A DNA stretch of 64,000 bases, taken from NCBI RefSeq assembly GCF_003285005.1, contig NZ_QMFA01000023.1:1-64000 (forward strand), read 5' to 3'. A program made the position numbers and the translations under genes. The notes under the pieces are model-generated. The model made no database searches and had not been told where the DNA came from. It was given only the letters and a program-made list of their open reading frames with translations. The stretch comes from Paenibacillus sp. YN15. Lineage in GTDB: Bacteria; Bacillota; Bacilli; Paenibacillales; NBRC-103111. Shown here piece by piece: positions 8,078 through 17,848 of the stretch (its first letter is position 1; the number at the start of each line of letters is the position of its first letter).

Positions 8078-9355
8078 TTAGGAAACCGAGGTTTTGGACT
8101 TCCGGATGTTGCCGGTGGGGTCCAGATTCTCCAGGAACTCCTGATTGGTCTTGGCTTCACTGAGCCGCTTCAGGAAGGCTTCGGTAAACTCATGGGTGTC
8201 CTGCATATTTTTGCGCAGCGCCCAGATTTTCTCCAGCTCCTCCTTGGCCAGGAGCATTTCTTCCCGGCGGGTGCCGGATTTGCGGATATCGATGGCAGGG
8301 AAAATCCGCTTCTCCGCCAGCTTCCGGTCCAGATGCAGCTCCAGGTTGCCGGTGCCTTTGAACTCCTCGTAGATGACGTCATCCATCCGCGAGCCGGTTT
8401 CGATGAGGGCAGTGGCCAGAATGGTCAGGCTGCCGCCCTCCTCGATGTTGCGGGCCGCGCCAAAAAAGCGCTTGGGCCGGTGAAACGCCCCCGGGTCAAT
8501 ACCGCCGGACAAAGTCCGTCCTGTTGGAGGCACAACCAGGTTGTACGCTCGTGCCAGCCGGGTGATGCTGTCCAGCAGAATCACCACGTCCTTCTTATGC
8601 TCAACCAGCCGCTGGGCCCGTTCCAGCACCAGCTCCGCTACCTTGATATGATTCTCCGGCAGCTCGTCGAAGGTGGAGGCCACAACCTCGCCTTTGACCG
8701 ACCGCTGCATATCCGTTACTTCCTCAGGCCGCTCGTCGATCAGCAGCACAAACAGCTCCACATCGGGATAATTGGTGGAAATGCTGTTGGCGATTTCCTT
8801 CAGCAGCAGGGTTTTGCCTGCCTTGGGCGGGGCCACGATCAGGCCGCGCTGGCCCATGCCGACGGGAGCCAGAAGATCCATAACCCGGGTGGACAGCTGG
8901 GTAGGGTTGGTTTCCAGAACGATTTTTTTCTGGGGATAAAGCGGGGTCAAAGCGGGAAAGTGCAGCCGTTCCGCCGCCGTTTCCGGCTTCTCGCCATTCA
9001 CCGCTTCCACCTGGAGCAATCCGAAATACCGCTCGTTTTCCTTGGGGGGACGGCACTTGCCGGAGACCACGTCGCCGGAGCGCAGGTCAAATTTGCGGAT
9101 TTGCGAAGCGGAGATATAAATGTCCTCCGCGCTGGGCAAATAGTTGATGGGCCGGAGGAAACCGAAGCCCTCCTGGAGGATGTCCAGCACCCCCTCCATA
9201 AACATCAGGCCGCCCTTTTCCGCCTGGGCCCGCAGGATCGCAAAAATCAGTTCTTTTTTCTTCATTTGGCCATAATAAGGAATCTGATGAAGTTTGGCCA
9301 TTTTGTACAATTCAGTGAGCTTCAGCGTCTGAAGCTCCGCCAGTTGCATATCCAT
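8078..9355 (-). CDS. rho: Transcription termination factor Rho
   Basis: 425 residues. Hexameric RNA helicase that ends transcription at unstructured C-rich RNA. Visible: an N-terminal Rho-N helical domain ([16 protein letters not shown]), a cold-shock-like RNA-binding domain with GFGFLRP and DIYIS, Walker A APPKAGKT, Walker [12 protein letters not shown], the Q-loop, and a C-terminal ATPase with GTRREE. It lacks the long Asn- or Arg-rich inserts seen in some phyla. GTG at 9370 has no ribosome site. The ATG at 9355 has GGTGG 8 nt ahead and is preferred. Lies between murZ and the radical SAM gene, as in Bacillus (murZ-rho-rpmE). Confidence 0.95.
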   Translation of the reverse strand: MDMQLAELQTLKLTELYKMAKLHQIPYYGQMKKKELIFAILRAQAEKGGLMFMEGVLDILQEGFGFLRPINYLPSAEDIYISASQIRKFDLRSGDVVSGKCRPPKENERYFGLLQVEAVNGEKPETAAERLHFPALTPLYPQKKIVLETNPTQLSTRVMDLLAPVGMGQRGLIVAPPKAGKTLLLKEIANSISTNYPDVELFVLLIDERPEEVTDMQRSVKGEVVASTFDELPENHIKVAELVLERAQRLVEHKKDVVILLDSITRLARAYNLVVPPTGRTLSGGIDPGAFHRPKRFFGAARNIEEGGSLTILATALIETGSRMDDVIYEEFKGTGNLELHLDRKLAEKRIFPAIDIRKSGTRREEMLLAKEELEKIWALRKNMQDTHEFTEAFLKRLSEAKTNQEFLENLDPTGNIRKSKTSVS

Positions 9356-9439
9356 CTCATCAACCACCACACTCTATTAATTTTTTTATTCCGGTTCGTA
9401 CACAATACGCTTAACCAGTTTACCCCAATTGCCCAGCCC

Positions 9440-10690
9440 TTATTCCCGCCAGACCTTGGCCCCCAGAAGGCTGAGGTTCTCTACCAGATTGTCATAGCCT
9501 CTGTCGATATATTCCACACCGGCCACCTCGGTCAGCCCGCCGTCGGGCACAGTCAGAGCGGCGACCACCAAAGCTGCGCCGGCCCGCAGGTCGGCAGCCT
9601 TCACCTTGGCCCCGGACAATACGGTGCCCTCAATAATGGCCGTCCTGCCCTCCACCTTGATTTTCGCCCCCATCCGCACCAGCTCGGGAACATGCTTGAA
9701 GCGGTTGTTGTACACATAATCGGTGAGAAGGCTTGTGCCGCTGGCCTGGGTCAAAAGGCTGGCCATAGGCGATTGCATGTCCGTAGCGAAGCCGGGATAC
9801 ACCAGCGCCTTTACGTCCACCGCCTGGTAGCTCGGCTGGCCCAGCACCCGAATGGCTTCATCCATCTCGGTAATCTGGACGCCCATCTCCCGCAGCTTGG
9901 CCGTGACCGCTTCCATATGCTTCGGAATAATATTGTCCACGATCACATCGCCCCGGGTGGCCGCGGCGGCAATCATGTAGGTGCCCGCCTGAATCCGGTC
10001 GGGAATGATGGAATGGCGGCAGCCGTGCATCTCGCTGACTCCCTCCACCCGAATGGTTTCGGTTCCCGCCCCCTTGATGCAGGCTCCCATATTGTTCAGC
10101 AATGTGGCAACATCTATAATTTCAGGCTCTTTGGCCGCATTTTCGATTAAAGTCACGCCTTTGGCACGGGAGGCTGCCAGCATGATGTTAATGGTGGCGC
10201 CGACGCTGACCACGTCCAGGTAAATCTTCGCGCCGCGCAGTTCCTTGGCTTGAATGTGGATGGCGCCGTATTCATTGCTTACCCTGGCGCCCAGGGCTTC
10301 AAATCCCTTAATATGCTGGTCGATGGGCCGCGGTTCAAAATTGCAGCCGCCCGGCAGGCCGATTACGGCTTCACCGAACCGTCCCAGGAGCGCGCCCATC
10401 AAATAGTAGGAGGCACGAAGCTTTTTGACATTCCCGTTGGGCATGGGCACCGACTTTAAAGCGGAGGGGTCAATGGTCATCTGGTCTCCCTGCCAGTCCA
10501 CTTCCGCCCCCAGCTCCACCAGAAGCTCCCGGTAGATGGAGACATCGCTTAACACGGGCAAATTATCCAAGGTGACGGGAGACTCCGCAAGGAGCGCAGC
10601 CGGGATTAAAGCAAGGGCGCTGTTTTTGGCGCCGCTGATGGTGACGGTTCCCCGCAAGGGCGAGCCGCCTGCGATCATCAGTTTCTGCAT
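9440..10690 (-). CDS. murZ: UDP-N-acetylglucosamine 1-carboxyvinyltransferase (second MurA paralogue)
   Basis: 416 residues. Transfers enolpyruvate from PEP to UDP-GlcNAc, the first committed step of peptidoglycan synthesis, and is the fosfomycin target. Catalytic Cys116 is present in [15 protein letters not shown] (fosfomycin-sensitive form), as are K22-N23 at the substrate site. Position between fba and rho, and the NFEPRPID sequence, point to the MurZ/MurAB paralogue rather than the primary MurA. ATG at 10690 has AGGAGG and an additional AGG-rich stretch ahead; the 26 codons upstream of it in frame run through the twin-hairpin repeats and are not coding. Confidence 0.93.
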   Translation of the reverse strand: MQKLMIAGGSPLRGTVTISGAKNSALALIPAALLAESPVTLDNLPVLSDVSIYRELLVELGAEVDWQGDQMTIDPSALKSVPMPNGNVKKLRASYYLMGALLGRFGEAVIGLPGGCNFEPRPIDQHIKGFEALGARVSNEYGAIHIQAKELRGAKIYLDVVSVGATINIMLAASRAKGVTLIENAAKEPEIIDVATLLNNMGACIKGAGTETIRVEGVSEMHGCRHSIIPDRIQAGTYMIAAAATRGDVIVDNIIPKHMEAVTAKLREMGVQITEMDEAIRVLGQPSYQAVDVKALVYPGFATDMQSPMASLLTQASGTSLLTDYVYNNRFKHVPELVRMGAKIKVEGRTAIIEGTVLSGAKVKAADLRAGAALVVAALTVPDGGLTEVAGVEYIDRGYDNLVENLSLLGAKVWRE

Positions 10691-10710
10691 GTGCACCTTT
10701 TCCTCCTGAG

Positions 10711-10786
10711 AGTTTTGTCGGAGACAAAACTTACTTCGTAAGCATAGGCTGAGTTTTGTCGGAGACAAAACTTACTTCGTAAGCAT
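10711..10786. repeat. Tandem twin-hairpin repeat upstream of murZ
   Basis: Two identical 35-bp copies (10711-10745 and 10752-10786, period 41). Each contains a perfect hairpin GTTTTGTC-GGA-GACAAAAC overlapping a second small hairpin CTTAC-TTC-GTAAG. The array ends about 10 bp before the murZ ribosome site. Confidence 0.9.
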
Positions 10787-11357
10787 TCGCTGAGCCTGGC
10801 GCCCTCTCAAAAATGTAAGCGCCACAAATTGTCTGTTATCCGGCCTTACCAGACCGTTTTTACCAAATAAGAGCCACAAAATGTACGCTATCCGCCCTTT
10901 CCACCGAATTTGGAGGGATTTCCGAGGTTTAGCGAACATTTCATGTACGTTATTTCCCTATTTCCTTAACAAACTATCAATTAGCATACATTTGCTGTCC
11001 GCTATCATGCTGAACACTGGCAGCAGTACAGGCCGGATAAAGCCAGGGAAGCCCCCGAATCGCCTGAATAGGCAAAAAGCCAGACTGAGGTCCTTCTCCT
11101 AACCTGATATAGCCAGCCTATCAAATCATATCGGCGCACCACCAACCTTTTTGCCGAGATAATCGCACTGTCTCATGAGCAGAAGCATACCAAACCTGTG
11201 TATGTAAGGGACTTGTACGCCGTTGGGCGTTTCGCAGCAAACGAATCTGCCGCCTGGGGGACATGGTAAACATTGAGGCAGGAAAATGAGGCTGATATAT
11301 CAATCATTCTATCAATTGCGACAGCATTAGACGGACGGCAAGGTTCCCATAACAATA
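10787..11357. other. Non-coding stretch between murZ and fba, with degenerate repeats
   Basis: About 570 bp without a convincing gene; B. subtilis carries tal here. The part from 10800 to 11010 is built of loosely repeated words (GTCTGTTAT, GTACGCTAT, GTACGTTAT, GTCCGCTAT) spaced about 50-65 bp, often next to ACAAAATGT or ACATTT. The part from 11100 to 11350 holds only short 60-codon frames with no ribosome site or recognisable product. Confidence 0.6.
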
Positions 11358-11398
11358 GAAAGGGAAGGCACCTGTAAGAAATGGATGCTTTCCCTTTC
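11358..11398 (-). terminator. Hairpin terminator after fba
   Basis: 13-bp stem GAAAGGGAAAGCA/TGCCTTCCCTTTC (one mismatch), 29 bp past the fba stop. The T-run is weak (TATTGTT), so termination may be incomplete. Confidence 0.65.
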
Positions 11399-11426
11399 CG
11401 AATTATGTCACATTACGGAAAACAGA

Positions 11427-12284
11427 TTAGGCTTTGCCGGCGCTGCCGAACAGCTTAATCTTGGACTTCACCACGTCGATCATGGCGTTGCGGGCAGGCG
11501 TCAGATATTTGCGGGGATCATACACCTTGGAATCCTTGGCAAGCACCTCGCGGATCGCGGCAGTACCGGCAACTTGGTTCTCGGTGTTTACGTTAATCTT
11601 GGTGGCGCCTGCGGCAATTGCTTGGGCGATGAGCTCGTCCGGCACGCCGGAGCCGCCGTGCAGCACGATGGAGATCGGAATCGCGGCTGCAACCTTTTCA
11701 ATGATATCGTTATGAATCTTAACTTCGCCTTTATACATGCCGTGAGCGGTGCCAACCGCAATCGCCAAAGCGTCAACCTTGGTCTCTTCATAGAAACGCA
11801 GGGCTTCTTCCGGCTTGGCCAATTGAGCGCTGGCTTCGTCATGGCTGATGTCGTCTTCAGTGCCGCCGATAGTGCCCAGCTCGCCTTCGACGGAAACGCC
11901 CATGGCATGAGCCACTTTAACAATTTCCTTGGTCAGACGGACATTCTCCTCATAGGAGTAATGGGAGCCGTCGAACATAACGGAGCTGAAGCCGGCGCGG
12001 ATACACTTCATAGCAACCTCAAAGCTGCTGCCGTGGTCCAGGTGGAGAGCGATGGGCAAACCGGACTTCTTGGCGGAGGCTTCCGCAAGAGCTACGGTGT
12101 ACTCAATGCCCATGTACTTCAGGGCGCCTTCGCTGACACCGAAGATAATCGGGGATTTCAGCTCCATGGCCGCTTCAGTAATAGCTTGGGCAAACTCAAG
12201 GTTGTTCATGTTGAATTGGCCTACCGCATACTTGCCTGCTTTTGCCTGCGGAAGGAACTCATTCATCGAAACTAATAAAGACAT
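11427..12284 (-). CDS. fba: Fructose-bisphosphate aldolase, class II
   Basis: 285 residues. Zinc-dependent aldolase that splits fructose 1,6-bisphosphate into DHAP and glyceraldehyde 3-phosphate in glycolysis. Metal and substrate motifs are intact: HLDHG at 81-85, EGELGTIGG, GTAHGMYKG and LHGGSGVPDE. AGGAGG precedes the ATG by 8 nt. It has a good extended -10 promoter and lies downstream of spo0F, the same order as B. subtilis spo0F-fbaA. Its length is that of the normal class II enzyme. Confidence 0.96.
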   Translation of the reverse strand: MSLLVSMNEFLPQAKAGKYAVGQFNMNNLEFAQAITEAAMELKSPIIFGVSEGALKYMGIEYTVALAEASAKKSGLPIALHLDHGSSFEVAMKCIRAGFSSVMFDGSHYSYEENVRLTKEIVKVAHAMGVSVEGELGTIGGTEDDISHDEASAQLAKPEEALRFYEETKVDALAIAVGTAHGMYKGEVKIHNDIIEKVAAAIPISIVLHGGSGVPDELIAQAIAAGATKINVNTENQVAGTAAIREVLAKDSKVYDPRKYLTPARNAMIDVVKSKIKLFGSAGKA

Positions 12285-12321
12285 GCAGGTTTCCTCCTAT
12301 CTGTTTTCAATCATCTGCAAC

Positions 12322-12350
12322 ATTATATCATACAACCCTGCCATGTGTAA
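12322..12350 (-). promoter_or_regulatory. Promoter of fba
   Basis: Minus strand TTACAC, 17-bp spacer, TATAAT with an extended TGA before it. About 38 bp upstream of the ATG. Confidence 0.72.
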
Positions 12351-12515
12351 CCAAGCCCGCAAAAAACCTTCTGCCTGCGCCGCGTGAAGGGAATAAAGCC
12401 CTTCATCCGCTTCAGGGAGGCTGTTGGCTAGTGTCCCCAGTCAGCACGCAGACTACTCTTCCGCTTCCTGCAATGCCATGCAGAGCATTGCGGGGGCATC
12501 CTTTTCACAAAATCC

Positions 12516-12545
12516 CAAAAAAAATGATCCTGCCGACAGGATCAT
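12516..12545 (-). terminator. Intrinsic terminator after spo0F
   Basis: Perfect 9-bp stem ATGATCCTG/CAGGATCAT with 4-nt loop and a run of eight T on the minus strand. Confidence 0.93.
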
Positions 12546-12580
12546 AAGGGTAAAGCAGAGTTCTCCTGCGCTCTGCCCGG

Positions 12581-12973
12581 TTAGATGGCGAAGCTGTTGT
12601 TCGGCCCGAAATGCCGCAGCTCCGTGTTCACGGCCAGCCGGAGCTCATCAATGTCAAAGGGCTTGGTGAAATGAGTCAACGCCCCCAAATCCGTGGCTTC
12701 CTTGATCATGTCCAGCTCCCCATAAGCCGTCATCATAATCACCTTGATGGACGAATCGATCTGTTTGATATGCTTGAGAATATCAAGGCCGTCCATACCC
12801 GGAATTTTCATGTCCAGAAGCACCAGATCCGGCGATTCTTTTCGGACGATTTCCAGAGCAAGCTTGCCATTGGAGGCTTGATACGTCTGATAGCCTTCCA
12901 CATTGAAGACTTCCATCAGCAGGATGCGAATTCCGTTCTGGTCATCCACAATCAGAATCTTCTTCTTGTCCAC
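12581..12973 (-). CDS. spo0F: Sporulation phosphorelay response regulator Spo0F
   Basis: 130 residues, a lone receiver domain. Spo0F takes phosphate from sporulation kinases and passes it to Spo0B, leading to Spo0A~P. The active-site residues fall at the same numbers as in B. subtilis: D10, D11, D54 (phosphorylated), T82 and K104. There is no output domain. It starts at GTG, 6 nt after AGGGAGGG. A strong sigma-H-type promoter lies about 70 bp upstream. Neighbours pyrG upstream and fba downstream are the standard context. Confidence 0.95.
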   Translation of the reverse strand: MDKKKILIVDDQNGIRILLMEVFNVEGYQTYQASNGKLALEIVRKESPDLVLLDMKIPGMDGLDILKHIKQIDSSIKVIMMTAYGELDMIKEATDLGALTHFTKPFDIDELRLAVNTELRHFGPNNSFAI

Positions 12974-13049
12974 TGCATACCCTCCCTATCTTGCAATACA
13001 ACAGCTTCTTCGGCGAATAAAGCCATCAATTCCAATGAATGGGTATAAC

Positions 13050-13077
13050 ATTCGCTATTCCTTGAGCAAATTCCTGC
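13050..13077 (-). promoter_or_regulatory. Sigma-H promoter of spo0F
   Basis: Minus strand GCAGGAATT, 12-bp spacer, AGCGAAT. This fits the sigma-H consensus RnAGGAwWW and RnnGAAT at every defined position. Predicted start near 13043, giving a 70-nt leader. Confidence 0.8.
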
Positions 13078-13223
13078 ATTGCTTCGAGGATTTCTTCAAA
13101 ATTGTGAGAAAATCGCCTCTCCGAAGGAGATTGTGCAGGTTAAAGGCAATTTGAGAAGATGGACAAAACCATAATGTAAGCGTTTGCCGAAACGTCATTC
13201 CTTTGTGCGATCCCCCCTATTTC

Positions 13224-13262
13224 AAAAACTTCCGCTCCGCGCAGAAATCCTGTGCGGAGCGG
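13224..13262 (-). terminator. Intrinsic terminator after pyrG
   Basis: Perfect 9-bp stem CCGCTCCGC/GCGGAGCGG followed by AAGTTTTTG on the minus strand, 8 bp past the pyrG stop. Confidence 0.9.
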
Positions 13263-13269
13263 AGCAGCA

Positions 13270-14892
<1,623 letters not shown>

Positions 14893-14938
14893 TCATGCGC
14901 ATAATTTTTTGTTCAATATGGATCAGGTCCGCTTGGGC

Positions 14939-14977
14939 AAAAATAAAAAGTGACCCGCCAAAAAGACGGGGCACTTT
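14939..14977 (-). terminator. pyrG leader attenuator
   Basis: Hairpin with arms AAAGTG...CCCG and CGGG...CACTTT, then TTTTTATTTTT on the minus strand, placed between the pyrG promoter and the coding region. The 5' arm contains CCCC followed by a T-rich stretch, the segment that a slipped poly-G 5' end can bind to prevent termination. Confidence 0.85.
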
Positions 14978-15021
14978 CAATTGGTCATTGATCTCGCTTT
15001 CGGATCATCAAATCCAAAGCC

Positions 15022-15059
15022 CATGCAATATATTACCCTCTTTCGCATGAGCGTGTCAA
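15022..15059 (-). promoter_or_regulatory. pyrG promoter with GGGC start site
   Basis: Minus strand TTGACA, 18-bp spacer, TAATAT, then 7 bp to GGGCTTT. Gram-positive pyrG transcripts start with GGGC; at low CTP the polymerase stalls before C and adds extra G residues. The start would be at 15022, about 45 bp upstream of the attenuator. Confidence 0.82.
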
Positions 15060-15119
15060 GGTTGCGCGGTAAAAAAGAACGTCTATCGACACGCCCCGCC
15101 AAAACGGGAAAAATGCAGC

Positions 15120-15698
15120 TTATTTATCGTCGTCGTCATCGCCTTCATCCAGGTCGTCCTCGAACTCCGGGTCCTCTTCCTCCGGCTCGTCCAATTCCTC
15201 ATCCAGATCCTGAATATCCTCGGCCTCATCCAGCTCTTCTTCGATCTCGTCGGGAGCGAACATATCGTCCTCTTCCTCCACCACTTCCTCGTGGTCTTCG
15301 TCGAAGGAGTCGAAGTCCTCTTCCTCTGCCGGGAAGGTTTCCTCTTCCTCGTCGATATATTCCTCTTCGTCCAGATCGTCATCGTCGTCATTAATGATGC
15401 GGGGACGTTTGGTGCCGCCCATCTCGCCTTCTTTATTGTCAACGGGGTACCAGCGCTTCAGCCCCCACAGGTTGTTGCCTACGCAAGCGAAACGGCCGTC
15501 CACGTTAATCTCCGTATACAACTGGGCAATCAGCCGGAGCACATCCTCTTCGGTATACCCCTTGATTTTGGCCACCTCGTTCATAAGGTCCCGGTAATAA
15601 AAAGGAGTATTGGCAGCCTTCAAAATATTGAATGCCAAATCCACCATGGGCACTTCGCTGGCCTGCTCCGGTGTCAGTTTTGAAAGATATTCGTTCAT
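15120..15698 (-). CDS. rpoE: RNA polymerase delta subunit
   Basis: 192 residues from the ATG at 15698. Gram-positive RNA polymerase subunit that speeds recycling and helps polymerase release nucleic acids. The N-terminal 90 residues form a HARE-HTH domain (PMVDLAFNILKAANTPFYYRDLMNEV, DGRF, WGLKRWYP). The C-terminal half is an unstructured acidic tail of almost only Asp and Glu, the hallmark of delta. A GTG at 15710 is in frame but abuts the ribosome site GGAAGGG. Lies upstream of pyrG, as in Bacillus. Confidence 0.93.
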   Translation of the reverse strand: MNEYLSKLTPEQASEVPMVDLAFNILKAANTPFYYRDLMNEVAKIKGYTEEDVLRLIAQLYTEINVDGRFACVGNNLWGLKRWYPVDNKEGEMGGTKRPRIINDDDDDLDEEEYIDEEEETFPAEEEDFDSFDEDHEEVVEEEDDMFAPDEIEEELDEAEDIQDLDEELDEPEEEDPEFEDDLDEGDDDDDK

Positions 15699-15767
15699 GT
15701 ACGTGTACACGCCCTTCCTACAGTCTCGCCTTTATCTTCATATAAGTAAACCCTATTTTATGTAAAA

Positions 15768-15787
15768 AAGCAAGCGGTTGCTTGGGC
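15768..15787 (-). terminator. Small terminator-like hairpin upstream of rpoE
   Basis: Minus strand AAGCAA-CCGC-TTGCTT followed by further T. No annotated gene precedes it on this strand, so it ends an unknown short transcript or acts in the rpoE leader. Confidence 0.6.
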
Positions 15788-16122
15788 CGTGTCTGAAAAC
15801 CCGCCCACGGGCATCTTTCACCGGCTTTTGCCGCGAACCGTGTATTTCCCCAAGAAATAAGCAGAGGCGCCCCGACAGCGCCTCCGCTTATGACTGTACC
15901 CCGTCCGAGGCAGGCATGCGCCTATCCTCCCTTGATGCATAACGAGAGCAGGCATTGCTGCCCTCTCCCTATATCCTATGTGGGGACCGCCGGTTTGACA
16001 CGGGTATCCGCTCATTTTGCGGGAATAAGGCGCTTGCATGTGCGTACCAGCCGGACCGTTCATAAGATACAGCATTATCTACGCATGTATTTTTGCGCCA
16101 ACTGCTTGAGGAGGGGTCCGCC
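15788..16122. other. Non-coding stretch between rpoE and the subtilisin gene
   Basis: Holds a 14-bp inverted repeat (15857-15870 with 15878-15891, one mismatch, loop 7) without a T-run. On the minus strand a 9-codon mini-frame (MPASDGVQS) with a GGGAGG ribosome site ends at the edge of this hairpin. Longer frames here lack support. A TTGACA occurs on the plus strand near 15996 but has no matching -10. Confidence 0.5.
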
Positions 16123-17358
16123 TTGACGATGCCAACGCTCACCGAACTGATGGAAGAGGAGCTCCGCGGGTTTGGGGAATCATCGGCACGATATCTCATC
16201 CGGCTCCGGTCCTCTGCCAATTGCCGGGATATTGTCCGAGAGCTCCAGGCGACCGGGCGCAGCCCGGCAAATCAAGTTGAAGCCCTTCCCCTTATTAATG
16301 CCGTCTTCCTCCACCTGCAATCCCCCAAGGCTTTCCTGAACCATCCCCAGGTGGAGGGGGTGGAGCCGGATCATCCGCTGGCTGTCATCCAGGAAAAGGC
16401 CACCCGGCTGTCCCCCGGAGAAATCCGCCGCCAGGCCAGCTTCACCCGAAACAAACCCTTCATTCCCTGGGGCATCCGCCACATTCAGGCTCCCCTGGCC
16501 TGGAAAACGGCGACAGGCCGTGAAATCCGGATTGGCGTCATCGATACCGGCGTGGACTTTGCCCATCCGGATCTGCGGGATTCCATCGCCGGCGGCATCA
16601 ATCTGATCCACCGCCATCTCCCCCCTCTGGACGACAACGGCCACGGCACCCACATCAGCGGCACCATCGCCGCAGGAGCGGGCCAGGGCATGTCGGGAGT
16701 GGCGCCCCACGCCAAACTCTATGCGGTCAAGGCCTTCGACCATAACGGCACATCCTTTGTTACCGATATTGTCAAAGGCATCGACTGGTGCGTCACTCAC
16801 GGCATCCACATCATCAACATGAGCTTCGGCATGAAGAGCTACAGCCCTGCCCTGGAGGCAGCCGTACGCAACGCCGCAAAGGAAGGCGTCATTATCATCG
16901 CCTCTTCGGGCAATGAAGGCAAGAAGGGGATCATCGACTACCCGGCGCGTTTTCCCACCGCCATTGCCGTGGGCGCTACAGGGCGGAACGGGAAGATCGC
17001 CCACTTCACCAACCGGAGCACCCAAATCGATATCTACGCGCCGGGGGAGCGCATTGTGTCCACCTGGCTGAACGGCAAATACCAGGAGCTTTCCGGCACC
17101 TCCATGGCCACCTCCCATATCAGCGGCGTAGCCGCCCTGATGATGGCTGTGAAGCCGGGAATAGGCCTCTCCTCGCTTCTGGCAGGGCTTCAGCGTTCCG
17201 CTATGCCCATCAGCTCCACGGCGCGGAAAGCCGGCTTTCTGGGCGAGGTCAACGCCATCCGGGCGATCCGGGCCGTTGCCCGCAAGAAACCGCGCACCCC
17301 CGGCTCACGTGCCGGAGCTCAAGCCTCCGCGGCGCGGATGCCGATTTCCAGGCGGTAG
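16123..17358 (+). CDS. Subtilisin-like serine protease (S8), probably intracellular
   Basis: 411 residues. Catalytic triad intact: Asp141 (GVIDTGVD), His174 (NGHGTHISG) and Ser327 (SGTSMATSH), with the oxyanion Asn263 (SSGNEG). Residues 1-110 look like a propeptide or inhibitor-type region, since catalysis begins only at about 125. No signal peptide or membrane segment is visible, so secretion by Sec is unlikely; it may act in the cytoplasm or the mother cell. The C-terminus is a basic Arg/Ala tail. GAGGAGGGG lies 6 nt before TTG at 16123 and 12 nt before ATG at 16129; the TTG is chosen. The 3' end overlaps the convergent DUF1934 gene by 40 bp. Confidence 0.9.
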
Positions 17359-17732
17359 CTTCCGGCCAGTTCCCCGCCCATATACAGCTCATACTCCCAC
17401 CTGAGCTGCTCCAGCCCGCCCACCGCCGTCACCGACAGCTTCCGGGTAAAGGTGTCCATTTCCATACGCCCGTGAGGGGTATCGTAATAGCCGGGCAGAC
17501 GCTCCCCCGGACGGAACTGCTGCTCGCTCCGGATGCCTCCCTGCCGGAGAAGCCGGATGGCCCCCTTGCCCTCCGGCTCAATGCGCAAAAGCGCGGTAAT
17601 TTTGCCCATTTCCGATTCAGGCTCTTCATATTGAAAGAACAGCTTCCCGTTCCGGACATACCGCTTGCCCCGGACCTGCTGCACCACCCTGCCGCTGTCG
17701 CTTGTGCTGGCAATGGTCAGTTCCACATCCAA
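17319..17732 (-). CDS. ywiB: DUF1934 (YwiB-like) beta-barrel protein
   Basis: 137 residues. Matches the YwiB/DUF1934 family, small calycin-like beta-barrels of unknown ligand; recognisable are [23 protein letters not shown], the central RQGG, and [10 protein letters not shown] near the end. In B. subtilis ywiB lies between rpoE and pbpG (ywhE), and the same relative position is kept here. No ATG fits: AAGGAGG lies 8 nt before a TTG at 17732. The longer upstream frame runs through a terminator and is not coding. Its last 40 bp overlap the subtilisin gene tail to tail. Confidence 0.82.
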
Positions 17733-17758
17733 TTTGTCCGCCTCCTTAGAACATCTCC

Positions 17759-17792
17759 CCAAAAAAGAGGAGCCACCTTGAGGGCTCCTCTT
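17759..17792 (-). terminator. Intrinsic terminator after the GH112 phosphorylase
   Basis: Perfect 10-bp stem AAGAGGAGCC/GGCTCCTCTT followed by six T on the minus strand, 57 bp past the phosphorylase stop and 27 bp before the DUF1934 start. Confidence 0.92.
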
Positions 17793-17848
17793 CCGTGTAC
17801 TGCTATTAGTGTACAGACCCTTGCGCGCGCAAGCAAGGCCCTTAAACT

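Noticed and set aside
8039-10150. 703-codon plus-strand frame across rho and murZ
   Set aside because: Runs antisense through two conserved genes; product composition is typical of a shadow frame.
11121-11355. Two 60-codon minus-strand frames between fba and murZ
   Set aside because: No ribosome site, overlapping frames, no recognisable domain; left as non-coding.
15980-16070. CATAAGATA near 16061 as a sigma-K -10 for the subtilisin gene
   Set aside because: The -10 fits but no AC-type -35 lies at 15-17 bp.
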